41,411 bases of DNA, taken from positions 1 through 41,411 of the IMG/VR virus record IMGVR_UViG_3300037882_003012; one strand, given 5' to 3'. The notes below the pieces were generated by a model. It saw only the letters and a program-made list of their open reading frames with translations. It was not told where the DNA came from and made no database searches. Shown piece after piece: positions 1 through 9,896 of the stretch (its first letter is position 1; each line of letters begins with the position of its first letter). The position numbers and the translations under genes are program-made. This DNA comes from a virus.

Positions 1-1528
1 CCTTGATCTTATCTAGGTCATCATACCCAGCGTCAATGACCGCCTTGATAGTCGCGACTGCAACGTTAGGGATAGATAAGGAACCCAAAAGTACCTCAAG
101 AGGTAGTACCTTCTTCTCATGTAGATTAGCTACTAACTTAGACGCCAGTTTGGACCCCATACGGTCAAGACCACTGAGTTTTTCCTCGGTCAGTTGGTAC
201 AAGTCAGGCACTGAAGTAGCGAGTCCCGCTGACACCAGTTTCTCCAGAAGAACGTCACCCCACTCCAAAATCTCCAACGACTTAACCCACTGAGCCAACC
301 GACCTGACATTTGAGCAGGACAGCGCGTACTGTTAGGGCAAACGAGGTACTCGCCGTCCCACTCCGTAGATGACCCACACGAAGGGCACTCATTCAACGC
401 AGGGAGTACAGTACCAGTACCTTTAACTACTTTTACTAATTTCGGGATTACGTCGTTTGCGCGAGCTACAAGCACCCTAGCTCCAATATCCAACCCTAAA
501 TTTTTGATGTACCCATAGTTGTAAATCGAAGCATTTGAGACCGAGGCACCCAGAAGGTTGACTGGGTCAAACTGTAAAGTAGGGGCAATGCGCCCGGTGC
601 CTCCCGTCTGCCACGTAACCCCTCGAATCACGGACTCCTTTATGACGGCGGCGAACTTGAAGGCCACTGCTCCAATAGGACGCAGGTCTTTTTCACCCAT
701 GGCAAACTGCTTTGCGAGGTCATTGACTCTAACTACTAGCCCGTCAATATCGTAATCCAAAGCGTCACGCTTGGTCTGCTGGTAATCCACCCAGATATCG
801 TGGGGCGTCTTGATGCCCAACCACATGCCAGAAAGGGCCCACCAAGGCGTTTTGAAACCCAAGTCCGCCATGTACTTGAACTGCTCATCCTCCGTGGCGA
901 AATCCACTCCCTTAGTCACCTGATAGACGAAGACCGTCAAATGTTCACACCCCCGCCCATCATAGCGCTTAGCTATACCAGACGCTGCATTTCGGGTGTT
1001 AGCGTAGTCCCCATTGAAGTGGTTCTGAAGGTCACTCTTTAGAAGGACTATCTCCCCACGGAAGGAGGCCGACGTCTTACGAGGTAGCGTTTGAGGTACG
1101 CCCTGCATCTTGGCGACATTGACCGTGATATCCTCGCCTACCGTCCCGTCCCCTCGCGTAGAGGCCTGTACCAGCTTGCCGTTCACGTACTTCAAGTGGA
1201 CGCTGATACCATCCAGCTTCTCAGTAACGAATAACGACTCACCCGAGGCATAAGTATTGACCCACTCAGTCATTTCCTCAAGAGCATTGACCTTGTTCAA
1301 CGACCCCAGAGGTACTTCATGCTTCACCTTCAACCATTCAGACACTACCGGCGCCCCGACAGATATTACGACACGATTAACCGCGTCAAGTTCCGAAAGC
1401 TCGTCGGACCAAGCGTCGTAGACCTCGTCAGAAACTGACGGTTGTCTGTTGTAGTAGGCGTCCTTGGCTCCCTGAATAAGGGTTTCCAGCTCTGAGATAC
1501 GGTTTTTTCTTTCAGCGTCAGTCAACAT
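1..1528 (-). CDS. ligA: NAD-dependent DNA ligase, 3' end outside window
   Basis: Seals nicks in duplex DNA using NAD+, presumably during phage replication. The start is ATG at 1528, overlapping the stop of the upstream gene by 7 nt; the frame is open to the window edge, so about 509 codons are visible and the C-terminal HhH/BRCT part is missing. The adenylation motif KLDG puts the nucleotidyl lysine near residue 104, followed by TRGDGTVGED, SFRGEI, DIDGLVVRV and AFKFAA, the order expected for LigA. A four-Cys zinc finger (CPSC, then CPN and C) follows the OB-fold. It is the last gene of the replication block visible here. Family assignment is secure. Confidence 0.95.
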   Translation of the reverse strand, partial: MLTDAERKNRISELETLIQGAKDAYYNRQPSVSDEVYDAWSDELSELDAVNRVVISVGAPVVSEWLKVKHEVPLGSLNKVNALEEMTEWVNTYASGESLFVTEKLDGISVHLKYVNGKLVQASTRGDGTVGEDITVNVAKMQGVPQTLPRKTSASFRGEIVLLKSDLQNHFNGDYANTRNAASGIAKRYDGRGCEHLTVFVYQVTKGVDFATEDEQFKYMADLGFKTPWWALSGMWLGIKTPHDIWVDYQQTKRDALDYDIDGLVVRVNDLAKQFAMGEKDLRPIGAVAFKFAAVIKESVIRGVTWQTGGTGRIAPTLQFDPVNLLGASVSNASIYNYGYIKNLGLDIGARVLVARANDVIPKLVKVVKGTGTVLPALNECPSCGSSTEWDGEYLVCPNSTRCPAQMSGRLAQWVKSLEILEWGDVLLEKLVSAGLATSVPDLYQLTEEKLSGLDRMGSKLASKLVANLHEKKVLPLEVLLGSLSIPNVAVATIKAVIDAGYDDLDKIK

Positions 1529-1764
1529 GGTCCCTCCGATTCCCTAGCAGCCTGCTCCAACCTCTGTATTTGTTCGATAGTCGCCAAAGGCACTAGAACT
1601 AGACGTACTTCCCTGCCTTTGAGGGTCTTCAACCCGACTTGAGGATCAAAGTTGAAGGGGTTACCTTGCTCGTCCTCGGTACGAATAGTGCAGAGTCCCG
1701 TCAACGGGTCCTCTTCTACAACCCCTTCTAGTATGTAAGTAGAAGTCTCACTCAAAGCGTTCAT
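1522..1764 (-). CDS. Small protein of unknown function upstream of ligase
   Basis: Encodes 80 residues from ATG at 1764. Not recognised. The protein is acidic, with no Cys cluster and no membrane segment; the N-terminal half reads as beta-rich and the C-terminus as a short amphipathic helix (LATIEQIQRLEQAARE). Its stop overlaps the ligase start (ATGTTGA), so the two are probably translationally coupled. The gene lies directly downstream of the terminator at 1781-1824, so it should begin a new transcription unit or depend on read-through. The tight overlap and absence of a competing frame support it as real; function cannot be given. Confidence 0.7.
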   Translation of the reverse strand: MNALSETSTYILEGVVEEDPLTGLCTIRTEDEQGNPFNFDPQVGLKTLKGREVRLVLVPLATIEQIQRLEQAARESEGPC

Positions 1765-1780
1765 GGGAAAATGACCCCTA

Positions 1781-1824
1781 AAAAGGAAAAGCCTGCTCCC
1801 CAGACTGACACCGGAGGCAGGCTC
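1781..1824 (-). terminator. Intrinsic terminator after ribonucleotide reductase
   Basis: On the minus strand AGCCTGCCTCC and GGAGCAGGCT form a stem with one bulge, followed by TTTTCCTTTTT. It sits between the reductase gene and the next minus-strand gene, as expected for an end of transcription. Confidence 0.75.
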
Positions 1825-1972
1825 TAGTCAAGCCCCAATCCCTACTTCTAGCCTTTGCGTTATGGGCGTGTGCGCAGAACGCACATCTTCTAAAGAGCCC
1901 AGCCACTACCACTTTTGTGGTACCTCACCCACAAAAGAAACCAAGAAATGTTCTTCTGGGCAGGTCTTCTAG
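1825..1972 (-). other. Non-coding stretch with several hairpins
   Basis: About 150 nt between the reductase stop and the terminator with no convincing ORF. Read on the minus strand, GCCCAG pairs with CTGGGC over about 60 nt. It encloses AAGAA-CAT-TTCTT and ACCAC-AAAA-GTGGT, and GTGCG-TTCTG-CGCAC follows. It could be a structured 3' UTR or a small RNA released from it. I cannot match it to a known family. Confidence 0.35.
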
Positions 1973-4231
1973 TTATTTGACCTCACAAAAACCCCCAGCA
2001 CACGCCACCTCACCACTGAGTGTAGTGCCATCCTCTTCTTCAAACAAAGACGTATAATCCACTGGCTGGTAGCCACGAAGGATGGCGTTCCACCTCTGCT
2101 CATCAGCCTCCGTTACGACAGCCTCGTTGGGGGCGAAAGCGTAATCTTTATCTCCCGTGCTTGCTAAAAGAGATACCCCAGTGAATAACTCTCGGTTTAC
2201 CCACAAGTATTCTGCCACTGACTCCCACTCATTAGCTTGAACAGTGACCGTATTGGACACGTTGTGATTGAGCCCCGGGGAGTTACTGCTGTCTTGGGTA
2301 CCAGTAAGTACCCAATTTTGCTGTGTTGACTTGACCATATCCAAGAACTGAATAGCCTTGATATCTTCTTTGACTATAGCATTCACTGGGGCTACCACAG
2401 GAAATTCAATCACCCACTTACCGTCAGGTTTTCTCACACAAGCATGTGGGTTTTTTGCACGAAAAGCTTGAAATACTGGTTCAAGTTCATCTGCTGTGAC
2501 ACGGCGAATGTACCTACGTGCGTGGTGCGCGTGATGCCCAGACCCTACCGACCCCAACTCCAAAGAGGTTGTTCCCGAAGGCTTTACGCATGTTGTGCGA
2601 GCCGCTGGGTGAATCCCTAGTCGGGCTGCATACTCCGTGTTCCACTCCTTAACTTTTAGAGCTACCTTAACTTGGTACTCAGGGTTACATGATACCTCAG
2701 GAGCATCTAACATTCCAGTCATACCGATACCTAGTAAAGCATCCCTCTTAGCTATCTGCTCTGAGACCCACCCTAGATAAGGCATATTTGTATATGAGGC
2801 CTGCAAAGTACCGATAAGAGTGGCAGCGTGAGCCGCCGACTCAAAGTCCTCGTAGGAGGTAAACTTAGCTGCGTTGATCTCACATAAGTTACAAAATGAC
2901 CAGCCTGTGTACCTCTGACCTACCGCGACTGGCTCACCTTGTTTAGCTAGGTCATCCTTCATCTCAGAGGTTACCGTAAGCACAGGGAAGAGACCTATTT
3001 CTGCGCAGGGATTAGTACCATAGTCGTAATTGTCTGTGAAGAAAAACCCAGGCTCCCCCCATTGCCTGGTCATCTGGAAGATGCGCTTGAACTGCTTCTT
3101 TTTGACGTCGTCCCGCTTGAGCACTACAGAGTTGTTTGCGTTAGCAAACCAAGGGTCGGTCTCGTACCACTTGCCAGTCTTGGCAAACATCATCTCACTA
3201 TCGTCGAGGGAGAACAGGCTGATCATAGCCGAGCGTCGGATACCCCCTGATAGTACCGCATCAGCGGCATGACACATGATCCGATGACACTCAATAGGGC
3301 GAAGTTTACGCCCCTGAGCAGACAGTAGCACGCCTCGGATCCTCCCTAAGGACTCCTTGAGTTTTCGATGCCCTGGAGCACGCCCACCGGAGGTCTTGAG
3401 TGGAGACCCTGCGGGTCGGATCTTGTAGAAGCTGAACTCAAGATTAGTACCGTACTGAAAACTCTCGACTAAGGCTTTGAGGGCATCCGCCCAACCCTCG
3501 ATCGTGTCCTCTACCACGTGATGGACGACTTTTTTCTCATCGATATAAGAGACCTCAGGGAGCTTCTCTACATGGTCAAACTGAACTGAGTACCCCACGC
3601 CGCAACCAGAGAGAAGGAGGAACAAAGCTTCGGAGAACACCCCCATGCGGTCTATTAGGGAGTACGTGCAGTTGTAAATCCTATTGTGATTCTGCAAGAT
3701 TGCGTCACCCCCAAATTGCATTGACCTCATCGATGGTAAGACGCGCTTCGCTCGCACTAGGTCAAATGCGGACTTGATCTCATCCCCCATCTCAGGGAAC
3801 CTGGTCAGGTGCATGCCTTCTACGCGTGCAACAGTCTCCTCATATACCTCTCTACGCTTCAGATCCGGGATATAACGGGCGTACTTGCTTGCATGAATAT
3901 AATCGGAAAGGCCTTTAGGGTCGACAGCCTTTTCACGGGCCTGGCGAAGGTCTTGTCGGCGGCTTCTGTATACTATAAAAGTCTTGGCGACTTTGAACTC
4001 CTTGTGCTTCATCAGAGCGGTCTCAACCGCATCTTGAATAGTCTCGACGTCTACGACCTCGTCTTGCAGGGAGTGAAGAACGGAGTTTACCACCGTAACT
4101 ACCTTCTTCTCATCTACCGGACCCACCTCTAACCAAGCCGCCCTTACGGCGACCAGCAATTTTGCTGCATCGAATGGTTGGAGGGTTTCCCCGTCCCGCT
4201 TACGTGCATATTGTACGTTGACGCCTAACAT
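1973..4231 (-). CDS. Adenosylcobalamin-dependent (class II) ribonucleotide reductase
   Basis: Converts ribonucleotides to deoxyribonucleotides with coenzyme B12, supplying dNTPs for phage DNA synthesis. It has 752 residues from ATG at 4231 behind AGGGGG. An ATP-cone occupies roughly residues 6-95. The catalytic core carries NCTYSL (C188), SGCGVGYS (C210), the radical-site motif NPCAE (N407, C409, E411), FCNLCEIN (447-450) and VKPSGTTS. The tail ends CAGGFC, the CX4C pair that passes electrons from thioredoxin or a similar donor. Length and motifs match the monomeric RTPR-type enzyme; no separate small subunit or B12 gene is seen here. The adjacent clamp-loader and ligase genes fit a replication block. 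Confidence 0.93.
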   Translation of the reverse strand: MLGVNVQYARKRDGETLQPFDAAKLLVAVRAAWLEVGPVDEKKVVTVVNSVLHSLQDEVVDVETIQDAVETALMKHKEFKVAKTFIVYRSRRQDLRQAREKAVDPKGLSDYIHASKYARYIPDLKRREVYEETVARVEGMHLTRFPEMGDEIKSAFDLVRAKRVLPSMRSMQFGGDAILQNHNRIYNCTYSLIDRMGVFSEALFLLLSGCGVGYSVQFDHVEKLPEVSYIDEKKVVHHVVEDTIEGWADALKALVESFQYGTNLEFSFYKIRPAGSPLKTSGGRAPGHRKLKESLGRIRGVLLSAQGRKLRPIECHRIMCHAADAVLSGGIRRSAMISLFSLDDSEMMFAKTGKWYETDPWFANANNSVVLKRDDVKKKQFKRIFQMTRQWGEPGFFFTDNYDYGTNPCAEIGLFPVLTVTSEMKDDLAKQGEPVAVGQRYTGWSFCNLCEINAAKFTSYEDFESAAHAATLIGTLQASYTNMPYLGWVSEQIAKRDALLGIGMTGMLDAPEVSCNPEYQVKVALKVKEWNTEYAARLGIHPAARTTCVKPSGTTSLELGSVGSGHHAHHARRYIRRVTADELEPVFQAFRAKNPHACVRKPDGKWVIEFPVVAPVNAIVKEDIKAIQFLDMVKSTQQNWVLTGTQDSSNSPGLNHNVSNTVTVQANEWESVAEYLWVNRELFTGVSLLASTGDKDYAFAPNEAVVTEADEQRWNAILRGYQPVDYTSLFEEEDGTTLSGEVACAGGFCEVK

Positions 4232-4243
4232 TCCAAATTCCCC

Positions 4244-5224
4244 CTAAGTAGCTACTTCAAGGACTACTAACTCCACTAGCGTTCGTCGGTGACTGGTCCT
4301 CTTTAGTTCCACATCCAATTTAGATAATTTCTGCATAGTCTGGATCAGGGCTGCAGCCTTATGCTTGGCTGCTTGCACCTGCACCGTCTTCTGGTACCTA
4401 AAAGGGTGCATAGCTAGTCTGGAGGCTATCTCCTCCGCTGGCCGCCCCTTACTTATCATATACACGGCAACGAATAACTTCTCCACCCCCTTCATAAGGG
4501 AGGACAAGAGTGAGATCGAGGGATCTTCAGCCGCGAACCGGTACAGGAGGTTCAGCCCATCCATAGCGGCCCTTTTGTTCTTCATTAAGGCCGCGTCCAC
4601 TACAATCCATGGGTCTGTGCCCGCCGATCGAGAAGCCACCATTGCGATTTTGTGTAGGTCCGCGGTACCGTTGTTCCCTACAAGGAGTCTGAGCTTGTTA
4701 AGCTCATTCGTTATCCTGTGTAGATCCCCTCCCGTAAGACGAAACAGGGCGGTAGCGCAGTTTAGGTCTAACCCGAAGCCTAGCCTCTTAGCCTCGTTAC
4801 TCGCCCACTTAGCTACCTCGTTGTTATCGTCCCATGTCTTTAGTTTCTTATGCTCACGAAGCGTGACTACCCCGGGGCCACACTTCGCCCATAGAGCGGG
4901 AGCCTTCTCGGTGCGTGAGATACCAGCGAGCACAGAGAAGAGGTCCTTCTTCTGTTTACTACCCAAGTACTCCTTCAGCCTCTTCTCTGACTTGATCTTG
5001 TGGATATTATCCACTATAACGAGCCTAGGTCTAACCGTTCCCGTGTCTAAGTCTACGGATACCGTCTCACACGCCGAAACCACTTGGTCGTCAGTGACCT
5101 CTGACCCATCCAGTATGGAGATGTCCCGCCCGGGATACTTGGATAGATGGTCCAAGTCCCTGTCGAGGAAGAAGCCTTCCTCCCCAAAAGACAGCACGAC
5201 TGGGGAAGCGATCCGAAAGGGCAT
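4244..5224 (-). CDS. holA: DNA polymerase III delta-like clamp-loader subunit
   Basis: Encodes 326 residues from ATG at 5224 behind GAGG. Delta subunits wrench open the sliding clamp within the clamp-loader complex. The protein has the delta layout: an N-terminal domain without a usable Walker A, a mid-domain lid with LTGGDLHRITNELNKL (the classic GGDLxxLxNELxKL delta signature, about residues 170-185), and an all-helical C-terminal domain. It lies 12 nt upstream of the reductase and 8 nt downstream of delta-prime, so loader subunits are co-transcribed with dNTP supply. The symbol follows the bacterial family; phage versions are divergent. Confidence 0.85.
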   Translation of the reverse strand: MPFRIASPVVLSFGEEGFFLDRDLDHLSKYPGRDISILDGSEVTDDQVVSACETVSVDLDTGTVRPRLVIVDNIHKIKSEKRLKEYLGSKQKKDLFSVLAGISRTEKAPALWAKCGPGVVTLREHKKLKTWDDNNEVAKWASNEAKRLGFGLDLNCATALFRLTGGDLHRITNELNKLRLLVGNNGTADLHKIAMVASRSAGTDPWIVVDAALMKNKRAAMDGLNLLYRFAAEDPSISLLSSLMKGVEKLFVAVYMISKGRPAEEIASRLAMHPFRYQKTVQVQAAKHKAAALIQTMQKLSKLDVELKRTSHRRTLVELVVLEVAT

Positions 5225-5232
5225 ACCGCGCC

Positions 5233-6180
5233 TCAGCCGCTAAAAGTGGTGGCTAGGGCTGTCTTGATTTGGAACGCTAGATTCACGTGAGTCGACTCAT
5301 TGTCAACCCAAACCGTGCGCAAATTTCCCCACAAGGAGGACCACTTCTGCGCGGGGGCTTTACTTTGAATCTCAGTCATGTCTTCCGTCACGTCTCGGTT
5401 AATTACACGTTCCGGTATGGTTAACACCAGCAACAAGTCGTGCACGATAGCTATCGCACACTGAAGTACAAACTGTAAGTCCTTACTCAACTCGTCTATA
5501 CCCCCGAAGGCCGAAGGCAAATCCCCCACGGAAGCCAGACGAAGTATCTCCATAACCTTATTCCTGATCACTATACGGTTAGTGCTCCAGTACCGAGTGG
5601 CCTTACCTATCGAACCTTCGCTTAGGCGAGCGTACACAAGAGCCTTATCGGAGTCCCGCTCAAACTTTGACATACGAGAATGAACAAAGGACTCGGGTAG
5701 CTTACGGTAATCCACTCTACCACAACGAGACCTGATAGTCGGTATTACACGGTCGTACGATTCAGCTAAAAGGAAGAACCGAACGAAATCCGCTGGTTCC
5801 TCCAAGGTCTTGAGGATTGCGTTAGCTGCCGCCGGGGTCATATGATCCGCCCCCTCAACCAGAAAGAACCTGAGGGGTGACGCTACCGGATACTGGTACG
5901 ACTCAGAAATCGCCTCCCGAATAGACTCCACCCCCAAATCCTTACCCTCCTCGGGCTCAACAAGGAATACGTCCGGATGGGTACCTAAGTCATACTGGGT
6001 TACTTCGGGGCTATTTAGCCCACGAGAAGCTACCAGAATTTCTCGTATGGCAGCCTTCACTGAAGCCTTACGTCCAATACCTTCACCACCCACCAGGAGC
6101 AAGGGGTTTTTCAAATCTCCGGAAACTATTCTCCGGAGTACCTTTACCGCCTCATCTTGCCCGACAATATCACTTAACAT
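5233..6180 (-). CDS. Clamp-loader ATPase-like subunit (delta-prime/DnaX type)
   Basis: Encodes 315 residues from ATG at 6180, preceded by AGGTGG at proper spacing. A TTG at 6216 is possible but would overlap the upstream gene by 47 nt. The protein starts MLSDIVGQDEAV, typical of AAA+ clamp-loader proteins, then LLVGGEGIGRKAS, in which the P-loop GKT is replaced by GRK. An APLRFFLVEGADHM-like Walker B region, ILKTLEEP and the SRC motif (TIRSRCGRV) follow. The altered P-loop makes it more like delta-prime than an active DnaX subunit. A separate DnaX ATPase would be expected elsewhere in the genome. Confidence 0.85.
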   Translation of the reverse strand: MLSDIVGQDEAVKVLRRIVSGDLKNPLLLVGGEGIGRKASVKAAIREILVASRGLNSPEVTQYDLGTHPDVFLVEPEEGKDLGVESIREAISESYQYPVASPLRFFLVEGADHMTPAAANAILKTLEEPADFVRFFLLAESYDRVIPTIRSRCGRVDYRKLPESFVHSRMSKFERDSDKALVYARLSEGSIGKATRYWSTNRIVIRNKVMEILRLASVGDLPSAFGGIDELSKDLQFVLQCAIAIVHDLLLVLTIPERVINRDVTEDMTEIQSKAPAQKWSSLWGNLRTVWVDNESTHVNLAFQIKTALATTFSG

Positions 6181-6370
6181 GGCCACCTGGCAATAGGTTA
6201 GGACTCCGACCTTCAACCCGCTCGAAGTACATCGTCAACATGTAATGCTGTCCGCACTTCTTACAAACGAACCTACTGACCCCTTGACCGCTCATACCAA
6301 GTAGGCCGCCACACTCAGGTATATTACACCGAGGGGCGCCAAGATTAAAAGGTAAGTCAGATGGCGACAT
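6170..6370 (-). CDS. Zinc-ribbon miniprotein
   Basis: Encodes 66 residues from ATG at 6370; a GTG at 6403 would add 11 residues and overlap the previous gene more. The pattern C-x4-CGG (CNIPECGG) followed by C-x2-CG (CKKCGQ) about 20 residues later is a four-Cys zinc ribbon, the kind used to bind nucleic acid or a protein partner. It overlaps the clamp-loader gene by 11 nt and the preceding zinc-ribbon gene by 14 nt, so it is part of a translationally coupled chain. Function unknown; a role beside the clamp loader is only suggested by position. Confidence 0.75.
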   Translation of the reverse strand: MSPSDLPFNLGAPRCNIPECGGLLGMSGQGVSRFVCKKCGQHYMLTMYFERVEGRSPNLLPGGHVK

Positions 6371-6587
6371 ACCCGCCGGTACTGACTCCCCAAGTATTAC
6401 CACAATCTACGCAACGGTACATACGGTTGTGAGCCGCGCCAACGTTCTCCGACTGGTTCTGAGAACCAAGCTCGGTCGCCCGCATTGATTTACAACCGTC
6501 TCGACGGCACTTCATGTGAATAATCTTTGGCCCCTCAGCTTTAGTGCCGGAAAGACCTGGTTGAGTGCTCGTAGGATCAAAACTCAT
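6357..6587 (-). CDS. Second zinc-ribbon miniprotein
   Basis: Encodes 76 residues from ATG at 6587. It contains CRRDGC (C-x4-C) and, 28 residues later, CVDCGNTW (C-x2-CG), the same ribbon spacing as the next gene. The two probably descend from one another or share a fold. N- and C-terminal tails are low-complexity and polar. The start lies inside the end of the upstream 55-residue gene (ATGAGTTTTGA arrangement). The ribbon's C-terminal half (CGNTW) resembles TFIIS/RPB9-type ribbons, so a transcription-related role is possible but unproven. Confidence 0.75.
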   Translation of the reverse strand: MSFDPTSTQPGLSGTKAEGPKIIHMKCRRDGCKSMRATELGSQNQSENVGAAHNRMYRCVDCGNTWGVSTGGYVAI

Positions 6588-6744
6588 CTTCTACTCCAAT
6601 TTTCTTATCAACCAATGACTTGCGCAGGGCGGCCAATGCAATCAAAACAGCCTCACCGCCAGACCGCGCTCGTGCTTCGCGATCTGGTATTGAGGCTCCG
6701 CCTGCCTCAAACACGATGACTCGTTCTAGTTGGTATTTTTTCAT
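6577..6744 (-). CDS. 55-residue protein of unknown function
   Basis: A short frame from ATG at 6744, inside the stop of the upstream gene (ATGA), to TGA at 6577-6579, inside the start of the zinc-ribbon gene. Overlaps at both ends make it a convincing real gene despite its size. The product begins MKKYQLERVIVFEAGG and continues with an Arg/Ala-rich amphipathic helix (EAVLIALAALRKSLVDKK). No Cys, no signal peptide. No family recognised. Confidence 0.65.
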   Translation of the reverse strand: MKKYQLERVIVFEAGGASIPDREARARSGGEAVLIALAALRKSLVDKKIGVEDEF

Positions 6745-7064
6745 GGAAAATCGGCTGGGAATAACGGATCCAAAGTACGTAGGATTCTATAGTACATGTC
6801 AGAGTCTTTACCTACGGGAGTGATGATGGCATTGAAGGTGCCATCTCTTAGGTACGGCACCACTTTAACCCAGTCTTCAGACCTAACAAGAACATTGATA
6901 CCTACACCAGAAAAGCGTACGTAAGCAATGTTCTGTGCGAACGCTCTCTCTACACTAGCCTCTTTCCTCATATAAGCCACCATAGCCTTGGCTAGTTGAG
7001 GTAGGTCTTGCTTAGTGAGCCGCTGAGGGCGGGTTCCGTGTATCCTGAAAAGGCGTTGGTCCAT
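6741..7064 (-). CDS. 107-residue protein of unknown function
   Basis: Start taken as ATG at 7064, four bases after GGGG; a TTG two codons upstream (7070) is also open. Mixed alpha/beta composition with a central stretch AQNIAYVRFSGVGINVLV and no Cys. It begins 27 nt downstream of the GroEL stop and ends in an ATGA overlap with the next gene, so it belongs to the GroEL transcription unit. It does not look like GroES: no mobile loop and the wrong strand pattern. Function unknown. Confidence 0.7.
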   Translation of the reverse strand: MDQRLFRIHGTRPQRLTKQDLPQLAKAMVAYMRKEASVERAFAQNIAYVRFSGVGINVLVRSEDWVKVVPYLRDGTFNAIITPVGKDSDMYYRILRTLDPLFPADFP

Positions 7065-7091
7065 CCCCAAAGGCTGGGGATAAGACGATCC

Positions 7092-8681
<1,590 letters not shown>

Positions 8682-9059
8682 TTATTTAACTCCTCGGCGT
8701 TCATACACCGAAGAGATTTCGTCGGGCTCTAAATCTGACGGGCCCCCCTCGGAGGTCATACTGTAAGCTCGATCATGAACCCTGTCCGTCGTAATACCCC
8801 CTTTTCGGGGGGCCCAGCGACTCTCGGGGAGGATTTTTCTGACTTCCAACCAACCTAGAGCATGCAAGAGTACTTGCTTCAGAGTAATGTCCGAGACTTC
8901 CCACTGAAGTACGTCCTTAGAGTCCTTAAACGAAGCCACCCAAAGACGCGACTCCCCTGATTGCTCAACGTTGAATGACCAGCCTTCAGGGGCAGATCTA
9001 TTGACGTTTTCCCGAATTTCATCTTCGCGGAGCGAGGCAATTTCAACTGTCAGGGGCAT
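8682..9059 (-). CDS. 125-residue protein upstream of groEL, unknown
   Basis: ATG at 9059; its TAA stop abuts the groEL ATG, so the pair is coupled. The start has no Shine-Dalgarno; instead GGTGTA sits 8 nt upstream, so translation is probably leaderless. The sequence has an N-terminal beta-rich half (WSFNVEQSGESRLWVASFKD) and a helical middle (LKQVLLHALGWLEV). No catalytic motif is visible and I recognise no family. An accessory to GroEL is possible from position alone. Confidence 0.7.
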   Translation of the reverse strand: MPLTVEIASLREDEIRENVNRSAPEGWSFNVEQSGESRLWVASFKDSKDVLQWEVSDITLKQVLLHALGWLEVRKILPESRWAPRKGGITTDRVHDRAYSMTSEGGPSDLEPDEISSVYERRGVK

Positions 9060-9067
9060 AAGAGGAG

Positions 9068-9073
9068 TACACC
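9068..9073 (-). promoter_or_regulatory. GGTGTA start box
   Basis: Minus-strand TTGGTGTA with 8 nt between it and ATG 9059. One of a series of identically placed boxes in this window (see findings). Confidence 0.5.
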
Positions 9074-9077
9074 AAGT

Positions 9078-9890
9078 TTACATATTTGACGGGACTACCT
9101 CTAGCTTATTTTTAGATAGTAATCGCCACCTTCTAAGTCTTACCGAAGCCAATGACCGCTCTAAAAATACCGAGGCACTCTTGAGGTCATGTTTCACCAC
9201 ATACTCATCTTCATGTGCTTCCCATGTGCGCCGACCCTCAACTTTTCTCATTGTTAGTGGACGAACCCACTTAAGTACTTCTAAGTATGATTGGTGCTTC
9301 CTGTCCAAGCTTATACCGGCTGCGCCATAGAAACAGCTGGCTACCGCCTGAGCATCTTCTTTCCACACACAAATGTTATATACTTGGTCTCTCGTGTTGG
9401 GGTTAGTTCTCTTCAACTTCCCTATCACCCCATAAAGAAACTTTTCGTATTCTTTGGCCATGACAGCACTCTTAGTTACGAATGATAGGAAAGGAAATCC
9501 TTTCTTAGTGTAACCTAAAGACCCGTCCCCATCAAATAGGCCTCGGAAGTAGTCTGGAGCAGAGTACTCAAAGGTAGGTGGGGCGATAATCTCAGACTTA
9601 TCCCCAGTAGGGAGCCCGAGAGCCAATAGAGAGTTTCTCACCTCTAAGTCATACACAGTCCAAATAGCACTTTTAGACTCCAGTTTGAAGTTGGTGTCTC
9701 TAGTGCGATCACGTATACTAGAGTACACAGGGAATAACCCCTGAAGTCTCTCTAAAATTTGACGATCTGACGCCCGAATCTCAAGCGTAACTTTACCCTT
9801 ATTAAGAGGGCCGGCCCAATGGTGAGCATCAGCCTGCAAAAGGCCTACAACGTAAGATAAGGTATTGTTGTCTAGTGCATGCTGTAACAT
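9078..9890 (-). CDS. Free-standing LAGLIDADG homing endonuclease
   Basis: Encodes 270 residues from ATG at 9890. Two LAGLIDADG helices are visible: YVVGLLQADAH near residue 13 and YFRGLFDGDGSLG near residue 113, each ending in the acidic catalytic residue. The spacing fits a single-chain two-repeat enzyme that cleaves a long asymmetric target and copies its own gene into uncut alleles. A basic, helical C-terminus (SVRLRRWRLLSKNK) could contact DNA. It sits 6 nt downstream of rtcB and is not flanked by intein splice residues or an intron-like RNA, so it is an intergenic mobile gene. Its first Asp is followed by Ala rather than Gly. Confidence 0.85.
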   Translation of the reverse strand: MLQHALDNNTLSYVVGLLQADAHHWAGPLNKGKVTLEIRASDRQILERLQGLFPVYSSIRDRTRDTNFKLESKSAIWTVYDLEVRNSLLALGLPTGDKSEIIAPPTFEYSAPDYFRGLFDGDGSLGYTKKGFPFLSFVTKSAVMAKEYEKFLYGVIGKLKRTNPNTRDQVYNICVWKEDAQAVASCFYGAAGISLDRKHQSYLEVLKWVRPLTMRKVEGRRTWEAHEDEYVVKHDLKSASVFLERSLASVRLRRWRLLSKNKLEVVPSNM

Positions 9891-9896
9891 AATGGT

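Noticed and set aside
4365-5243. 292-residue plus-strand frame
   Set aside because: Antisense shadow of the delta subunit gene, which has clear family motifs.
9078-9890. LAGLIDADG gene as part of an intein or intron in rtcB
   Set aside because: rtcB is uninterrupted and complete, and the endonuclease has its own start and stop with no splice motifs.
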